Positions 29,043 to 37,211 of a stretch of DNA of 64,000 bases are shown here, in pieces (position 1 is the first letter of the stretch; the number at the start of each line of letters is the position of its first letter). The stretch spans positions 551,477 to 615,476 of the forward strand of contig NZ_BMZI01000001.1 in NCBI RefSeq assembly GCF_014652715.1, in the 5' to 3' direction. The notes beneath the pieces are model-generated. The model searched no databases and was not told the DNA's origin. It saw only the letters and a list, made by a program, of their open reading frames with translations. Origin of the DNA: Salinicola rhizosphaerae (GTDB taxonomy: Bacteria > Pseudomonadota > Gammaproteobacteria > Pseudomonadales > Halomonadaceae). Position numbers and translations under genes: made by a program.

Positions 29043-29444
29043 TCAGAGATTGATAGCCGCCGTGTGTCTAAGCTCGCGCCAGCCGGAACCGATATTCTCG
29101 AGAAGCGCTGCCGCTTCGTCGAGCGCACCGACCTCATCGCGCAGATTGGCGCGCAGCAGCAGGCGGGCAACGTAGTCGTAGATCTGCCCGAGATTCTCCG
29201 CAATCTCGCCGCCTTTTTCACGATCCAGCGCCGCTGCCAGACCGTTATTGACGATATCGATCGCCTTGGAGATCGCCGCTCCCTTGGCCGCGCGATTGCC
29301 ATCCTGTAGATGAAGGCGAGCGGCCGCGATCGACGCCTGGGCGCCATCGAACAGCATCACGATCAATTGATGAGGGTCGGCCGACATGACGGCGGATTCG
29401 ACTCCAACGCGAGCATAGGCATTGACACCGCGCATGGCATTCAT
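29043..29444 (-). CDS. fliS: Flagellar export chaperone FliS
   Basis: A 133-residue flagellin chaperone. Family motifs are YARVGVESAVMSADPHQLIVMLFDGA (residues 9-34), the helical middle KAIDIVNNGLAAALD and the late ENLGQIYDYVARLLLRAN. The ATG at 29444 has GGGGAA upstream; six more in-frame residues are possible. It lies 60 nt after fliD and 30 nt before fliT. Confidence 0.94.
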   Translation of the reverse strand: MNAMRGVNAYARVGVESAVMSADPHQLIVMLFDGAQASIAAARLHLQDGNRAAKGAAISKAIDIVNNGLAAALDREKGGEIAENLGQIYDYVARLLLRANLRDEVGALDEAAALLENIGSGWRELRHTAAINL

Positions 29445-29504
29445 TCTGGTTCCCCGTAACACCGATTGGCGTTGGCTAGAGCTGAAATTGGCGCTGGTTA
29501 GAGC

Positions 29505-30908
29505 TTAAGAAGTCTGGGCGCTGAGCGCGTCGAACTGCTGTGTCAGGTAGTCGCTGGTCGAGTTCATCTGCGATACCAGCGAGTCCAGGTCGGCAAACTG
29601 GGACCGGTAACGCGCGATAGTGGCATCGATCGAGTCCTGCATGCGGGAGTATCGATCGGCAAGACTATCCAGCGTGCTGTCGATGCCATCGGTTGCGCTC
29701 TGCAGCAGTCCATCATCGTCGAGGATGATGCCCATGGTGTCATCCAGACTGCTGGCAAACCCGCCCTCACCGTCCACGCCGGCAAAGAACTGACTGACCG
29801 CGTCGCTGTTCTCGTCGAGGGCACTGCTGAGCTTGTCGTCATCGACCTCGAGCGTGCCATCGAGCTGCAGCTCGATGCCGAGATTGGACAGCATGCCGTA
29901 GACACCGTCGCTGTCGCTGTAGCTCATGGCGCTGCGGAGCTTCGATTCGATGTTACGCATCGTCGAATTGCCCAGCAGCGCACCGGCCGTATCAGCGTCT
30001 GCGTCATAAGACGTCAGGCTGTCAGCAGTCGAGACGTAGCTGTTGTACGCATCGACGAACGCCTGCACGGCCGACGTCATCGAATCGGTGTCCTTCTCGA
30101 CGGTCAGCGTTTCGCCGCTGTCGTCGGTGACATCGGTCAAGGTCAGCGTCACGCCCTGCAGCGACTCCTCGACCGTATTGGACTGGCTGGTAATATCGAT
30201 GCCATTGACGGTCAGCTGCGCATTCTGCGCCGCGACCGTCTGCGTCATGGCGCTGCCGGTGACGGTGGACTTGCCGTCATCCCCGATGGTCGACGAGAAA
30301 CCGAACGCATCGTTCAGGCTGGTATCACTCGAGGAGACCGACATCGCCGCATCGGTACCGGTCTCCGACGAACTCAGCACCAGACGAGAGCTGGTACCAT
30401 CGTTGACGATGGTCGCCGTGACGCCGCCCTTCTGGGCATTGATCGCGTCGCGCAGATCGCTCAGCGAGTCGCCGTCGGCGACATCCACGTCGAAGGTCGA
30501 GGCGTCGGCACCGCTGCCGACCGAGAAGGTCAGCGTACCGCTCATGCCGAGCGTGGCGTCCTTGTCGTCATACCCCGCCGATGCGACGGTCTGGGCCTGC
30601 GCCAGCTGCGAGACAGCGACCTGGTAACGACCGGCAACGGCTTCTCCCGAGCTGCTGACCGTGACGGCGCTCCCGGTAATCGAGCTCGTCACGGCCGTGA
30701 AAGTGTCAGGGTCACTCAATGCCTCGAGCGAGTCACGCAGGGAGCTCAGCGTGCTTTCGAGCGTGCCGAATGCGGAGAGCTTGGTCTTGTAACTGGTCTG
30801 CTGTTCGGTGATCGGCGTGAGCTTTTCGTTCTCCGCATCTTCCAGATCATCCAGCAGACCGCTCAGGTCCAGACCGGAACCGATTCCCAACGACGATATC
30901 GTAGACAT
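29505..30908 (-). CDS. fliD: Flagellar filament cap protein FliD
   Basis: A 467-residue hook-associated protein 2. The start MSTISSLGIGSGLDLSGLLD is the family hallmark. The N-terminal coiled region (ENEKLTPITEQQTSYKTKLSAFG) and a C-terminal helix rich in heptads (IARYRSQFADLDSLVSQMN) flank Ser/Thr/Asp-rich surface domains. Codon use is normal. GAGGA precedes the ATG at 30908, which excludes a 36-residue in-frame extension. It is the first gene of fliDST-fliK-flhB2 and has a sigma-28 promoter. Confidence 0.96.
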   Translation of the reverse strand: MSTISSLGIGSGLDLSGLLDDLEDAENEKLTPITEQQTSYKTKLSAFGTLESTLSSLRDSLEALSDPDTFTAVTSSITGSAVTVSSSGEAVAGRYQVAVSQLAQAQTVASAGYDDKDATLGMSGTLTFSVGSGADASTFDVDVADGDSLSDLRDAINAQKGGVTATIVNDGTSSRLVLSSSETGTDAAMSVSSSDTSLNDAFGFSSTIGDDGKSTVTGSAMTQTVAAQNAQLTVNGIDITSQSNTVEESLQGVTLTLTDVTDDSGETLTVEKDTDSMTSAVQAFVDAYNSYVSTADSLTSYDADADTAGALLGNSTMRNIESKLRSAMSYSDSDGVYGMLSNLGIELQLDGTLEVDDDKLSSALDENSDAVSQFFAGVDGEGGFASSLDDTMGIILDDDGLLQSATDGIDSTLDSLADRYSRMQDSIDATIARYRSQFADLDSLVSQMNSTSDYLTQQFDALSAQTS

Positions 30909-30995
30909 AGTGTCCTCTTTGATCCTGACGCCATTTGTAGCACGCCAGGCAGTCGAGAAGGCGCGAATAAGGCGTGTTTTACCGTTGCTTTTCCC

Positions 30996-31023
30996 TGATC
31001 GGCCGGGAGCGATCAAAACTTTA
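30996..31023 (-). promoter_or_regulatory. Sigma-28 promoter for fliDST-fliK-flhB2
   Basis: The minus strand reads TAAAGTTT, 12 nt, GCCGATCA. The -35 is a perfect FliA match and the -10 matches 7/8. The leader before fliD would be about 80 nt. Confidence 0.82.
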
Positions 31024-31057
31024 GGCGTCGATGAAATAAAGATGGGACTCGATCACG

Positions 31058-31093
31058 GTCGCGCCCACGCTTTCACCGTCGCGCCCACGCTTT
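31058..31093. repeat. Two-copy 20-bp-period direct repeat
   Basis: GTCGCGCCCACGCTTT occurs at 31058-31073 and again at 31078-31093, in the divergent spacer between fliD and the small gene at 31161. Confidence 0.85.
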
Positions 31094-31160
31094 GGGTGGT
31101 CAGGTGGTGGCCGAATGGGCGATCATAGGCGACCGATCAAACAGGTCAGCAGGAGACGAC

Positions 31161-31661
31161 ATGGATGCAACCTCCCTTCAGGACAACTATCGCCTGTGGC
31201 TGCGCTTTCAGCGCCAGGAGAAGCTGAGCCGAGAACACAAGGCAGCGCTGCAGAAGTTGGCCCAGACCGGCGCCATGGCTTCACGTGTCACCGAGGCCTA
31301 CCGCAGCATGGCCGACCGCGCCGCCAAGGAGGGGGCCAGCTATCGCGTCCTGTTCCAGCGTCGTCGCGACAACGGCGACGAGCTCGCCTGCGAAGGATGG
31401 CTGTTCGTGCGCCGAGTGCTCGCCGAAGGTGGTACTACGCGGATCCGGGCTACGCTGTTCGAGACGTTCACGCTGGAGGAAGGCGAGATCACCCCCTCCG
31501 CCAACAGCCCGCAGAAGGTGACGCTCGAGATCTACGACGAACTGCTCGTCCAGAAGAGCATGACGCTGGGCTGTCGCACCGACCGTCACGACGACGAGCG
31601 TGACACGCGCTTCATCACATTTCTCGACAGCGTTCGCGGCGATCTACGCCAGTATCTCTGA
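31161..31661 (+). CDS. Unrecognised 166-residue protein
   Basis: I do not recognise this family. The ATG at 31161 has AGGAG 8 nt upstream, which sets the start. The first ~70 residues are strongly charged and predicted helical (RLWLRFQRQEKLSREHKAAL). The rest alternates hydrophobic and charged residues like a small beta-rich domain (ATLFETFTLEEGEI, KVTLEIYDELLVQ). There is no signal peptide or membrane span. It is divergent from the flagellar fliD operon and 120 bp before a CBS-domain gene. It could be a cytosolic regulator or binding protein, but nothing proves this. Confidence 0.8.
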   Translation: MDATSLQDNYRLWLRFQRQEKLSREHKAALQKLAQTGAMASRVTEAYRSMADRAAKEGASYRVLFQRRRDNGDELACEGWLFVRRVLAEGGTTRIRATLFETFTLEEGEITPSANSPQKVTLEIYDELLVQKSMTLGCRTDRHDDERDTRFITFLDSVRGDLRQYL

Positions 31662-31781
31662 ACCCGCTGATGGAGCGTCTCGCCAGTTCGCGGGAGACGC
31701 GTTATCCCCGGTTCACGGAAACCCGTTCGCCAACGCGTCGAGACGCTTTTCCCGACGCTCAGAAACCCTGGAGGTTCTTCG

Positions 31782-32405
31782 ATGGTAAAGACGCCCCACC
31801 CCTCGAAAATCCACTTTACCGCGTTGACGCTGGACGACCTCGATGGCGTCAGCGGTATCGTGCAGCCGGCCGCTCAGGCGCAGAGCGTAACGCTCGAGAG
31901 CTCCGCCGCGCTGCTGGTGACTGACTTCAGCGTCAGTCGACCGCATACCCTGTCGACGAATGCCTCGATCGAGCAGGCCCTGGAAGCCATGAAGCAAGCC
32001 GGCGTACGCCTGCTCATGCTGGTCAATGGCAGTGGACGCTTCACTGGCGTGGTCAATGCCCGCGAACTGATCGGTGGCCGCCGCATCACCATGGCGATGC
32101 AGCAACACCAGATCGGGCGCGACGAAGTGACCGTCGAAATGATCCAGACACCGCGCAGCGAGCTGCACTCACTCTCCTACGCGAAGCTTTCCCACGCCAC
32201 GGTCGGTGACTTGGTGGAAACGCTCAAGAGCTCCGGCGACCAGCACGTCCTGATCACCGAGCCCGATGGCAGCGGCGCCTCGCGTATCCGCGGTCTGATC
32301 TCGGCCTCCGATATCAGCCGCGCCCTCGGCGTTGACCTCAACCACCCGCCGGAAGCGCGCACCTTCGCGTCCATCTGCCAGGTCATTCGTGGGCACGATC
32401 TCTGA
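31782..32405 (+). CDS. CBS-domain protein
   Basis: A 207-residue protein with two CBS motifs at about 48-105 (VSRPHTLSTNASIEQALEAM ... FTGVVNAREL) and 120-190 (LSHATVGDLVETLKSSGDQHVLI ... IRGLISASDIS). CBS pairs bind adenosyl nucleotides and act as energy or ligand sensors. No enzymatic domain is attached. GGAGG precedes the ATG. The asparaginase gene begins 1 nt after its stop, so they are probably co-transcribed. The partner it regulates is unknown. Confidence 0.85.
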   Translation: MVKTPHPSKIHFTALTLDDLDGVSGIVQPAAQAQSVTLESSAALLVTDFSVSRPHTLSTNASIEQALEAMKQAGVRLLMLVNGSGRFTGVVNARELIGGRRITMAMQQHQIGRDEVTVEMIQTPRSELHSLSYAKLSHATVGDLVETLKSSGDQHVLITEPDGSGASRIRGLISASDISRALGVDLNHPPEARTFASICQVIRGHDL

Positions 32406-32406
32406 C

Positions 32407-33465
32407 ATGGAGGCTGCAGGCACCCAAGGCAGCGCGCCGGTTCTGATACTTTATGCCGGTGGCACCATCGGCATGCGTGAAAGCGAGCGCGGGCTGGTGC
32501 CCGCGGACGATTTCGCGGCGCGCCTCGAACGGGCGATGTCGTCCATTCCCCCCGCTCGCCAAGCCCGGCTGCCGCGCTACACGCTCTGGGAGTCGTCTGC
32601 ACCGATCGATTCCAGCAGTGCCACGCCGGCGGACTGGTCACGCCTGGCGGAGCATATCGCTGCGGTGCACGAGCAGTACGCCGGTTTCATCGTGCTTCAT
32701 GGTACCGACACTCTCGCCTGGTGCGCCTGCAGTCTGGCATTCCAGCTTCAAGGACTTGGCAAGCCCGTCATCGTGACCGGGTCGCAGAAGCCGCTGGAAG
32801 CGGATGACAGTGACGCGCTGGGCAATATCGAAACCGCGCTGGCATTCTCGGCCACGCCCGGCCTGTCGGAAGTCTGTGTAGGCTTCGGCGGTCGGCTGCT
32901 GCGCGGCACGCGAGCCAGAAAGTGGTACACTCACGACGCCATCGGCTTCGAGAGCCCCAATTGGCCGCCCCTGGGGGAGATGGTCGAGCACGTGGCCGTG
33001 CTCTATCCCTCTCGTTGCCACCAGGACCGAGGCGCACCACGCTTCGAGCTGATCCCGCCGCAGGCGCGATCGCCGATCGTCAGAGTGCCGCTCTGGCCGG
33101 GCATGCAGGGCGAGGCGCTGGAGCGGCTGATCGATGATGACGCCGTGACCGGCGTGCTGCTCGAATGCTGGGGAAGCGGCAATCTTCCCGAGGACCCGAC
33201 GATCATCGGCGTGCTCGCCCAAGCGAGCGCCAGCGGCAAGACGCTGGTGGCCCTGAGTCAATGCCCGGTAGGTGGTGTGCGTCTCGGCACTTACGCCAGT
33301 GGTGCTCACCTAGTCGATCTTGGCGTGCTGGCGGCCGACGATATGACCGTCGAAGCGGCCGGCAGCAAATTGACGCATTTGAAGGCGCTCAGCTTGTCGA
33401 CCGATGAGCTGAGACGACGCTTTCTGACGCCACTGGCCGGCGAGTCCGGCGCCTTCACGCGTTAG
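32407..33465 (+). CDS. ansA: Type I L-asparaginase
   Basis: A 352-residue cytosolic asparaginase with no signal peptide. The first catalytic Thr is in YAGGTIGM (T20), and the second motif [12 protein letters not shown] carries the Thr-Asp pair. [12 protein letters not shown] is also conserved. It hydrolyses asparagine to aspartate and ammonia. Start: the ATG at 32407 immediately follows the CBS gene; a GTG at 32389, within the CBS gene, has AGGTC upstream and is an alternative. Confidence 0.92.
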   Translation: MEAAGTQGSAPVLILYAGGTIGMRESERGLVPADDFAARLERAMSSIPPARQARLPRYTLWESSAPIDSSSATPADWSRLAEHIAAVHEQYAGFIVLHGTDTLAWCACSLAFQLQGLGKPVIVTGSQKPLEADDSDALGNIETALAFSATPGLSEVCVGFGGRLLRGTRARKWYTHDAIGFESPNWPPLGEMVEHVAVLYPSRCHQDRGAPRFELIPPQARSPIVRVPLWPGMQGEALERLIDDDAVTGVLLECWGSGNLPEDPTIIGVLAQASASGKTLVALSQCPVGGVRLGTYASGAHLVDLGVLAADDMTVEAAGSKLTHLKALSLSTDELRRRFLTPLAGESGAFTR

Positions 33466-33509
33466 CCGTCGAGATCGCAGGGTATTGTCCCGCGGTGTTT
33501 CAGGCACAC

Positions 33510-33534
33510 GTTTTCACGTTACCGGTTTTCACGT
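33510..33534. repeat. Two-copy 15-bp-period direct repeat before queC
   Basis: GTTTTCACGT occurs at 33510-33519 and 33525-33534, just upstream of the queC start. No preQ1 riboswitch-like pseudoknot is evident in this leader. Confidence 0.7.
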
Positions 33535-33548
33535 CACAGGTTGAACGC

Positions 33549-34241
33549 ATGACCTCCCCTTCCCAACACGCCGGCCCGACACCGGCGGTCGTCATTTACT
33601 CCGGTGGTATGGATTCCTATACCGTTCTGCACCGCGCCATTCGGCAGGGTTACGCGGTCAACGCGCTCTCGTTCGATTACGGTCAACGTCATGCCCGCGA
33701 GCTGGAGGTCGCGTCGTCAGTTTGCGCGGCACTGGAAATTCCCCATCGGGTCGTCGACATCCGCGCCATTCATCAACTGATCGGCAATTCGGCCCTGACC
33801 GACCCCACCAGGCAGATGCCAAAAGCGGACTACGCGGCGGATAACCTGGCCGACACGGTCGTCCCCAACCGCAACATGATTCTGCTGTCGCTGGCGATCG
33901 GCCATGCCGTCAACATCGGGGCACCGACCTGCTTCTATGGCGCGCACGGCGGCGATCATGTGCTGTATCCGGACTGCCGCCCGGCGTTCGTCGAACGCAT
34001 GAACGACGTGGCCGCGATCGCCAACTTCGAAGCCGTCACCATCGAAGCGCCTTACCTGCGCAAGGAGAAGTCGGACATTCTGGCGGACGGCATCGAGATG
34101 GGGCTCGACTATTCGCAGACCTGGACCTGCTATCTCGGACAGGCGCAGGCCTGCGGCGAGTGCGGTAGCTGCCGAGAACGCTTGAAGGCATTTGCCTCGC
34201 TCGGTCTGTCGGACCCCCTGCCCTACGCCATCGACGTCTGA
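33549..34241 (+). CDS. queC: 7-cyano-7-deazaguanine synthase QueC
   Basis: A 230-residue ATP-dependent ligase turning 7-carboxy-7-deazaguanine into preQ0. The PP-loop motif [13 protein letters not shown] (SGGMDS at 18-23) binds ATP, and the C-terminal zinc site is [28 protein letters not shown] and [13 protein letters not shown] are conserved. The ATG at 33549 is preferred over one 18 codons upstream. It opens the queC-queE-queD-ykgJ run, which makes the precursor of tRNA queuosine. Confidence 0.96.
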   Translation: MTSPSQHAGPTPAVVIYSGGMDSYTVLHRAIRQGYAVNALSFDYGQRHARELEVASSVCAALEIPHRVVDIRAIHQLIGNSALTDPTRQMPKADYAADNLADTVVPNRNMILLSLAIGHAVNIGAPTCFYGAHGGDHVLYPDCRPAFVERMNDVAAIANFEAVTIEAPYLRKEKSDILADGIEMGLDYSQTWTCYLGQAQACGECGSCRERLKAFASLGLSDPLPYAIDV

Positions 34242-34261
34242 GCCCACCGAGAGAACATCGC

Positions 34262-34909
34262 ATGTACAGCGTCAAAGAAGCCTTCTATACGCTGCAGGGG
34301 GAAGGCGCCCAGGCTGGACGCGCCAGCGTCTTCTGCCGCTTCGCCGGCTGCAACCTCTGGTCCGGACGAGAGCAGGACCGCGCCACGAGCCGCTGCACGT
34401 TCTGCGATACCGATTTCGTCGGCACCAATGGCCAGAACGGCGGTCAATTTCGCGACGCGAATGCCCTCGCCGACCACCTGGACAAGCTGTGGCCGCATGC
34501 GGACAGCGGCAAGCGCTACGTCGTTTTCACCGGCGGCGAACCCTTGCTCCAGCTTGACGCGGCGCTGATAGAGGCCATGCACGAGCGCGATTTCGAGATC
34601 GCCGTCGAGACCAACGGCACGTTGCCAGCGCCCGACGGGATCGATTGGATCTGCGTCAGCCCCAAGGGCGACAATCCGCTCGTCCTGACTCGCGGCAGCG
34701 AGCTGAAGCTTGTCTATCCGCAAGCCGGACTCGACCCTGAACGGTTCGCCGGGCTCGAGTTCGCCCATTTCTTTCTGCAGCCGATGGACACCACCCCTGC
34801 TGCCATTGCCTCCGATGGCAGCACGATGAGCGCGACGGTGGATTACTGTCTCCGCCACCCGCAGTGGCGGCTGTCGCTGCAGACGCACAAGATTGCAGGA
34901 ATCGATTGA
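34262..34909 (+). CDS. queE: 7-carboxy-7-deazaguanine synthase QueE
   Basis: A 215-residue radical SAM enzyme that rearranges carboxytetrahydropterin. The cluster cysteines are C30, C45 and C48 with CX14CX2C spacing, the modified motif seen in proteobacterial QueE. LQGEGAQAGRASVFCRFAGC and FTGGEPLLQ are conserved. Its TGA overlaps the queD ATG (TGATG), so translation is coupled to the next gene. Confidence 0.95.
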   Translation: MYSVKEAFYTLQGEGAQAGRASVFCRFAGCNLWSGREQDRATSRCTFCDTDFVGTNGQNGGQFRDANALADHLDKLWPHADSGKRYVVFTGGEPLLQLDAALIEAMHERDFEIAVETNGTLPAPDGIDWICVSPKGDNPLVLTRGSELKLVYPQAGLDPERFAGLEFAHFFLQPMDTTPAAIASDGSTMSATVDYCLRHPQWRLSLQTHKIAGID

Positions 34910-35751
34910 TGACCCTGTTCGTGAACAACCTGACCAATGTCGACGTCTCGGTATGGTCACCGCAGTACGGACTGCAAGGCGCCAGCTGGCACGTCGACGT
35001 CGAGCTCGATGGCGAGCTGGGTGAAGACGGCATGCTGTTTGATTTCGGCGACGTCAAACCGTGGATCAAGTCGCGCCTGGACGCTGGCCTCGACCATACG
35101 CTACTGGTGCCGACACACGCCCCCGGCGTCGGCGTCGAGGAGTGCAGCGAGGGACTCCACGTCACGGCGGAGCTGCCTTACCCGTTCGAAGTCCGCGCAC
35201 CGCGCCAGAGTTTCACGCTGCTGCCCTGGGCGGAGGTGACACCCGAGCGGCTTGGAGATCATCTCAGCGCAGAGTTGAGCAAGCGCCCGCCACCTCGCGT
35301 CGAGGCTATCCGTCTGCGCCTTCGCGAGGAATTTCCCGAGGGCGCTATCTACACCTACAGTCACGGCCTCAAGCATCACGCCGGCAACTGCCAGCGGATC
35401 GCCCACGGCCATCGGTCGCACCTTCGCATCTGGCGGGATGGCCAACGCGACCTGGAACTCGAGGCGCTCTGGGCGGCTCGACTCGACAACAGCTACCTGG
35501 TCGACGATGCCGACGTCACCAATCCACGCGAGCTCGAGCAGCCGCTGAAGGTGAAGTACCGCTCCGCCCAGGGACTGTTCCGAATCAAGCTCCCCAGAGA
35601 GCGTTGCCACCAGCTACCGACGCCGACCACTGTCGAGCACATTGCTTCATGGCTCGCCGAGCAGATCGCACAGAGTACCGGCGGAGACATTCGCGTTCAG
35701 GCCTTCGAGGGCATCGATAAAGGCGCGTTGGCCCAGGCACGGCGCCCGTGA
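34909..35751 (+). CDS. queD: Double-domain 6-carboxytetrahydropterin synthase-like protein (QueD family)
   Basis: A 280-residue protein, more than twice the usual ~120 for QueD, made of two PTPS-like halves. The N half (1-~140) keeps the DFGDVK (45-50) and LDH (61-63) motifs but lacks the zinc His-x-His and the catalytic Cys: GLQGASW replaces the usual LHGHS. The C half (~140-280) keeps H152, C161, the zinc motif HGH (166-168) and E267, but has LDN (192-194) in place of LDH. Together the halves carry one full motif set. Its position between queE and ykgJ strongly suggests the QueD step of queuosine precursor synthesis. The start ATG overlaps the queE stop. Confidence 0.88.
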   Translation: MTLFVNNLTNVDVSVWSPQYGLQGASWHVDVELDGELGEDGMLFDFGDVKPWIKSRLDAGLDHTLLVPTHAPGVGVEECSEGLHVTAELPYPFEVRAPRQSFTLLPWAEVTPERLGDHLSAELSKRPPPRVEAIRLRLREEFPEGAIYTYSHGLKHHAGNCQRIAHGHRSHLRIWRDGQRDLELEALWAARLDNSYLVDDADVTNPRELEQPLKVKYRSAQGLFRIKLPRERCHQLPTPTTVEHIASWLAEQIAQSTGGDIRVQAFEGIDKGALAQARRP

Positions 35752-35999
35752 GCTGTCGAGCCGGCTGCGGCGCTTGCTGTATCGCCCCATCGATCAATTC
35801 TCCGATTCCCGGCATGCCTGACGGCAAGCCGGCCGGCGTACGCTGCGTCCAGCTCGACGACCAGAACCTCTGCAAGCTGTTCAACGATCCGCACCGGCCG
35901 ACGCTCTGTCGGCAATTCGACTATGACGAGGCCGTCTGCGGCGAGAGCCGTGAAGAGGCGCTCGTCATCCTGACCCAGTGGGAGCACGCGACGGCCTAG
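35748..35999 (+). CDS. YkgJ-family cysteine cluster protein
   Basis: An 83-residue protein with an N-terminal Cys group (MSCRAGCGACC) and further Cys in GVRCVQLDDQNLCKLF, RPTLCRQF and AVCGE. This is the spacing of the YkgJ/UPF0153 family, which probably binds zinc or an Fe-S cluster. Function is unknown. The GTG start overlaps the queD stop (GTGA), so it is translated with the que genes; a maturation or metal-handling role there is only a guess. Confidence 0.85.
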   Translation: MSCRAGCGACCIAPSINSPIPGMPDGKPAGVRCVQLDDQNLCKLFNDPHRPTLCRQFDYDEAVCGESREEALVILTQWEHATA

Positions 36000-36050
36000 T
36001 CGCGAGTTGCCGGGCTTCCGTACACCGCGCGCCGAAAATCGCGCCTCCGC

Positions 36051-36110
36051 GCCTTTGGCTTCCGAGCCTCGCACTTCCGGGTCCTCAGCTTCCAGGCATC
36101 CAGCGTCTAG
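36051..36110. repeat. Degenerate 15-bp tandem repeat between convergent genes
   Basis: Four units of 15 bp lie at 36051-36065, 36066-36080, 36081-36095 and 36096-36110, with a partial unit before and after. They share a pattern like GCCT(C/T)NNNCTTCCG. The array fills the spacer and reaches the stop codon of the oxidoreductase gene. Confidence 0.65.
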
Positions 36111-37114
36111 GCATCGAGCTTGACCAGCATCTTGCCCTCGTTGGCGCCACGGAAAAGACTCAAGAACGCTTCCGGGGTTTGCTCGAGGCCCTCGACAATG
36201 CTCTCCCGGTACTTGATCTTGCCCGATGCCACCAGCGGTGCGACCTCGTCCAGGAAGGTCAGATAGTGCTGCCAGTGCTCTCCCACGATGAACCCTTCCA
36301 TACGCGCCTTATGGAAGAGAAGTTGATTGAGATTTCCAGGACCGCTGCCAGCATCCGTGTCGTTATAGCGATCGATCAGTCCGCAGACAGCGATTCGCGC
36401 ATGGTCACGCAGGTTCTCCAGCGCCGCTTCGAGCAGGGGGCCTCCGACGTTTTCGTAGTAGATGTCATACCCCTCCGGCGATGCCGCTTTCAACGAGGCT
36501 GAGAGCGCCTCGACATCCTTGCCCTTGTAGTTGACGGCGACGACACCCAACGACTCCAGCCACTCGCACTTGGCCGGCGTGCCAGCAACGCCAACGACAT
36601 GACAGCCGGCCCGCTTTGCCAGCTGCACGGCAAGAGAGCCGACGGCCCCGGAGGCCGCGCTGACCAGCACACGGTCGCCTGACTGCATCGCGGCAATCCG
36701 GTTGAGCCCCGTCCAGGCTGTCATCCCGGGCATACCCAACACCCCGAGGAACGCCTGCTCCGGCACGTCATGAAGCGGCAGCGCCTCGACATCATTCCCG
36801 GGGAGCTGCGCGACGTCGCGCCACCCCGCCATATGCCGAACCCTGTCTCCGACCTGAAAATGCGGGTGGCGGCTGGCGATGATCTCGCCAATGGCGCCAC
36901 CGGCCAGCGGTTCATCGAGCGCGTAGGGCTCGACATAGGTGGTAACGCCACTCATGCGTCCTCGCATGTAGGGGTCCACCGACAGCCAGCGGTTGCGGAT
37001 CCTGACCTCGTTCTGCGCAAGGTCCGGCAGCGGCGTCTGCCGGAGCGCGAAAAGACTCGAGTCCGGCAGCCCCCTGGGCACCGCGGTCAGAACAAAATGA
37101 TGAGACGTCGACAT
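36107..37114 (-). CDS. NADP-dependent medium-chain oxidoreductase (CurA/YncB-like)
   Basis: A 335-residue MDR-superfamily enzyme of the zinc-free alkenal/curcumin reductase type. The N-terminal part contains NRWLSVDPYMRGRMS and the nucleotide fold has SAASGAVGSLAVQLAKRAG. YDIYYENVGGPLLEAAL and FLSLFRGANEGKMLVKL are typical of this subfamily. It is monocistronic and lies after ppiD on the same strand. The substrate (2-alkenals, curcumin or similar) is not certain. Confidence 0.9.
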   Translation of the reverse strand: MSTSHHFVLTAVPRGLPDSSLFALRQTPLPDLAQNEVRIRNRWLSVDPYMRGRMSGVTTYVEPYALDEPLAGGAIGEIIASRHPHFQVGDRVRHMAGWRDVAQLPGNDVEALPLHDVPEQAFLGVLGMPGMTAWTGLNRIAAMQSGDRVLVSAASGAVGSLAVQLAKRAGCHVVGVAGTPAKCEWLESLGVVAVNYKGKDVEALSASLKAASPEGYDIYYENVGGPLLEAALENLRDHARIAVCGLIDRYNDTDAGSGPGNLNQLLFHKARMEGFIVGEHWQHYLTFLDEVAPLVASGKIKYRESIVEGLEQTPEAFLSLFRGANEGKMLVKLDA

Positions 37115-37211
37115 GAAAAACCCTCCCGGCTGAAAGCGATCTCGCCACTCAGCCTAGGAGGGTCGTCAAACTCATGCCAGGTAGGCCGGCATGGCGCTGG
37201 CCTGCGGGCCT

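Noticed and set aside
33466..33548. preQ1 riboswitch before queC
   Set aside because: No class I pseudoknot pattern could be traced; the leader is short and shows only a small direct repeat.
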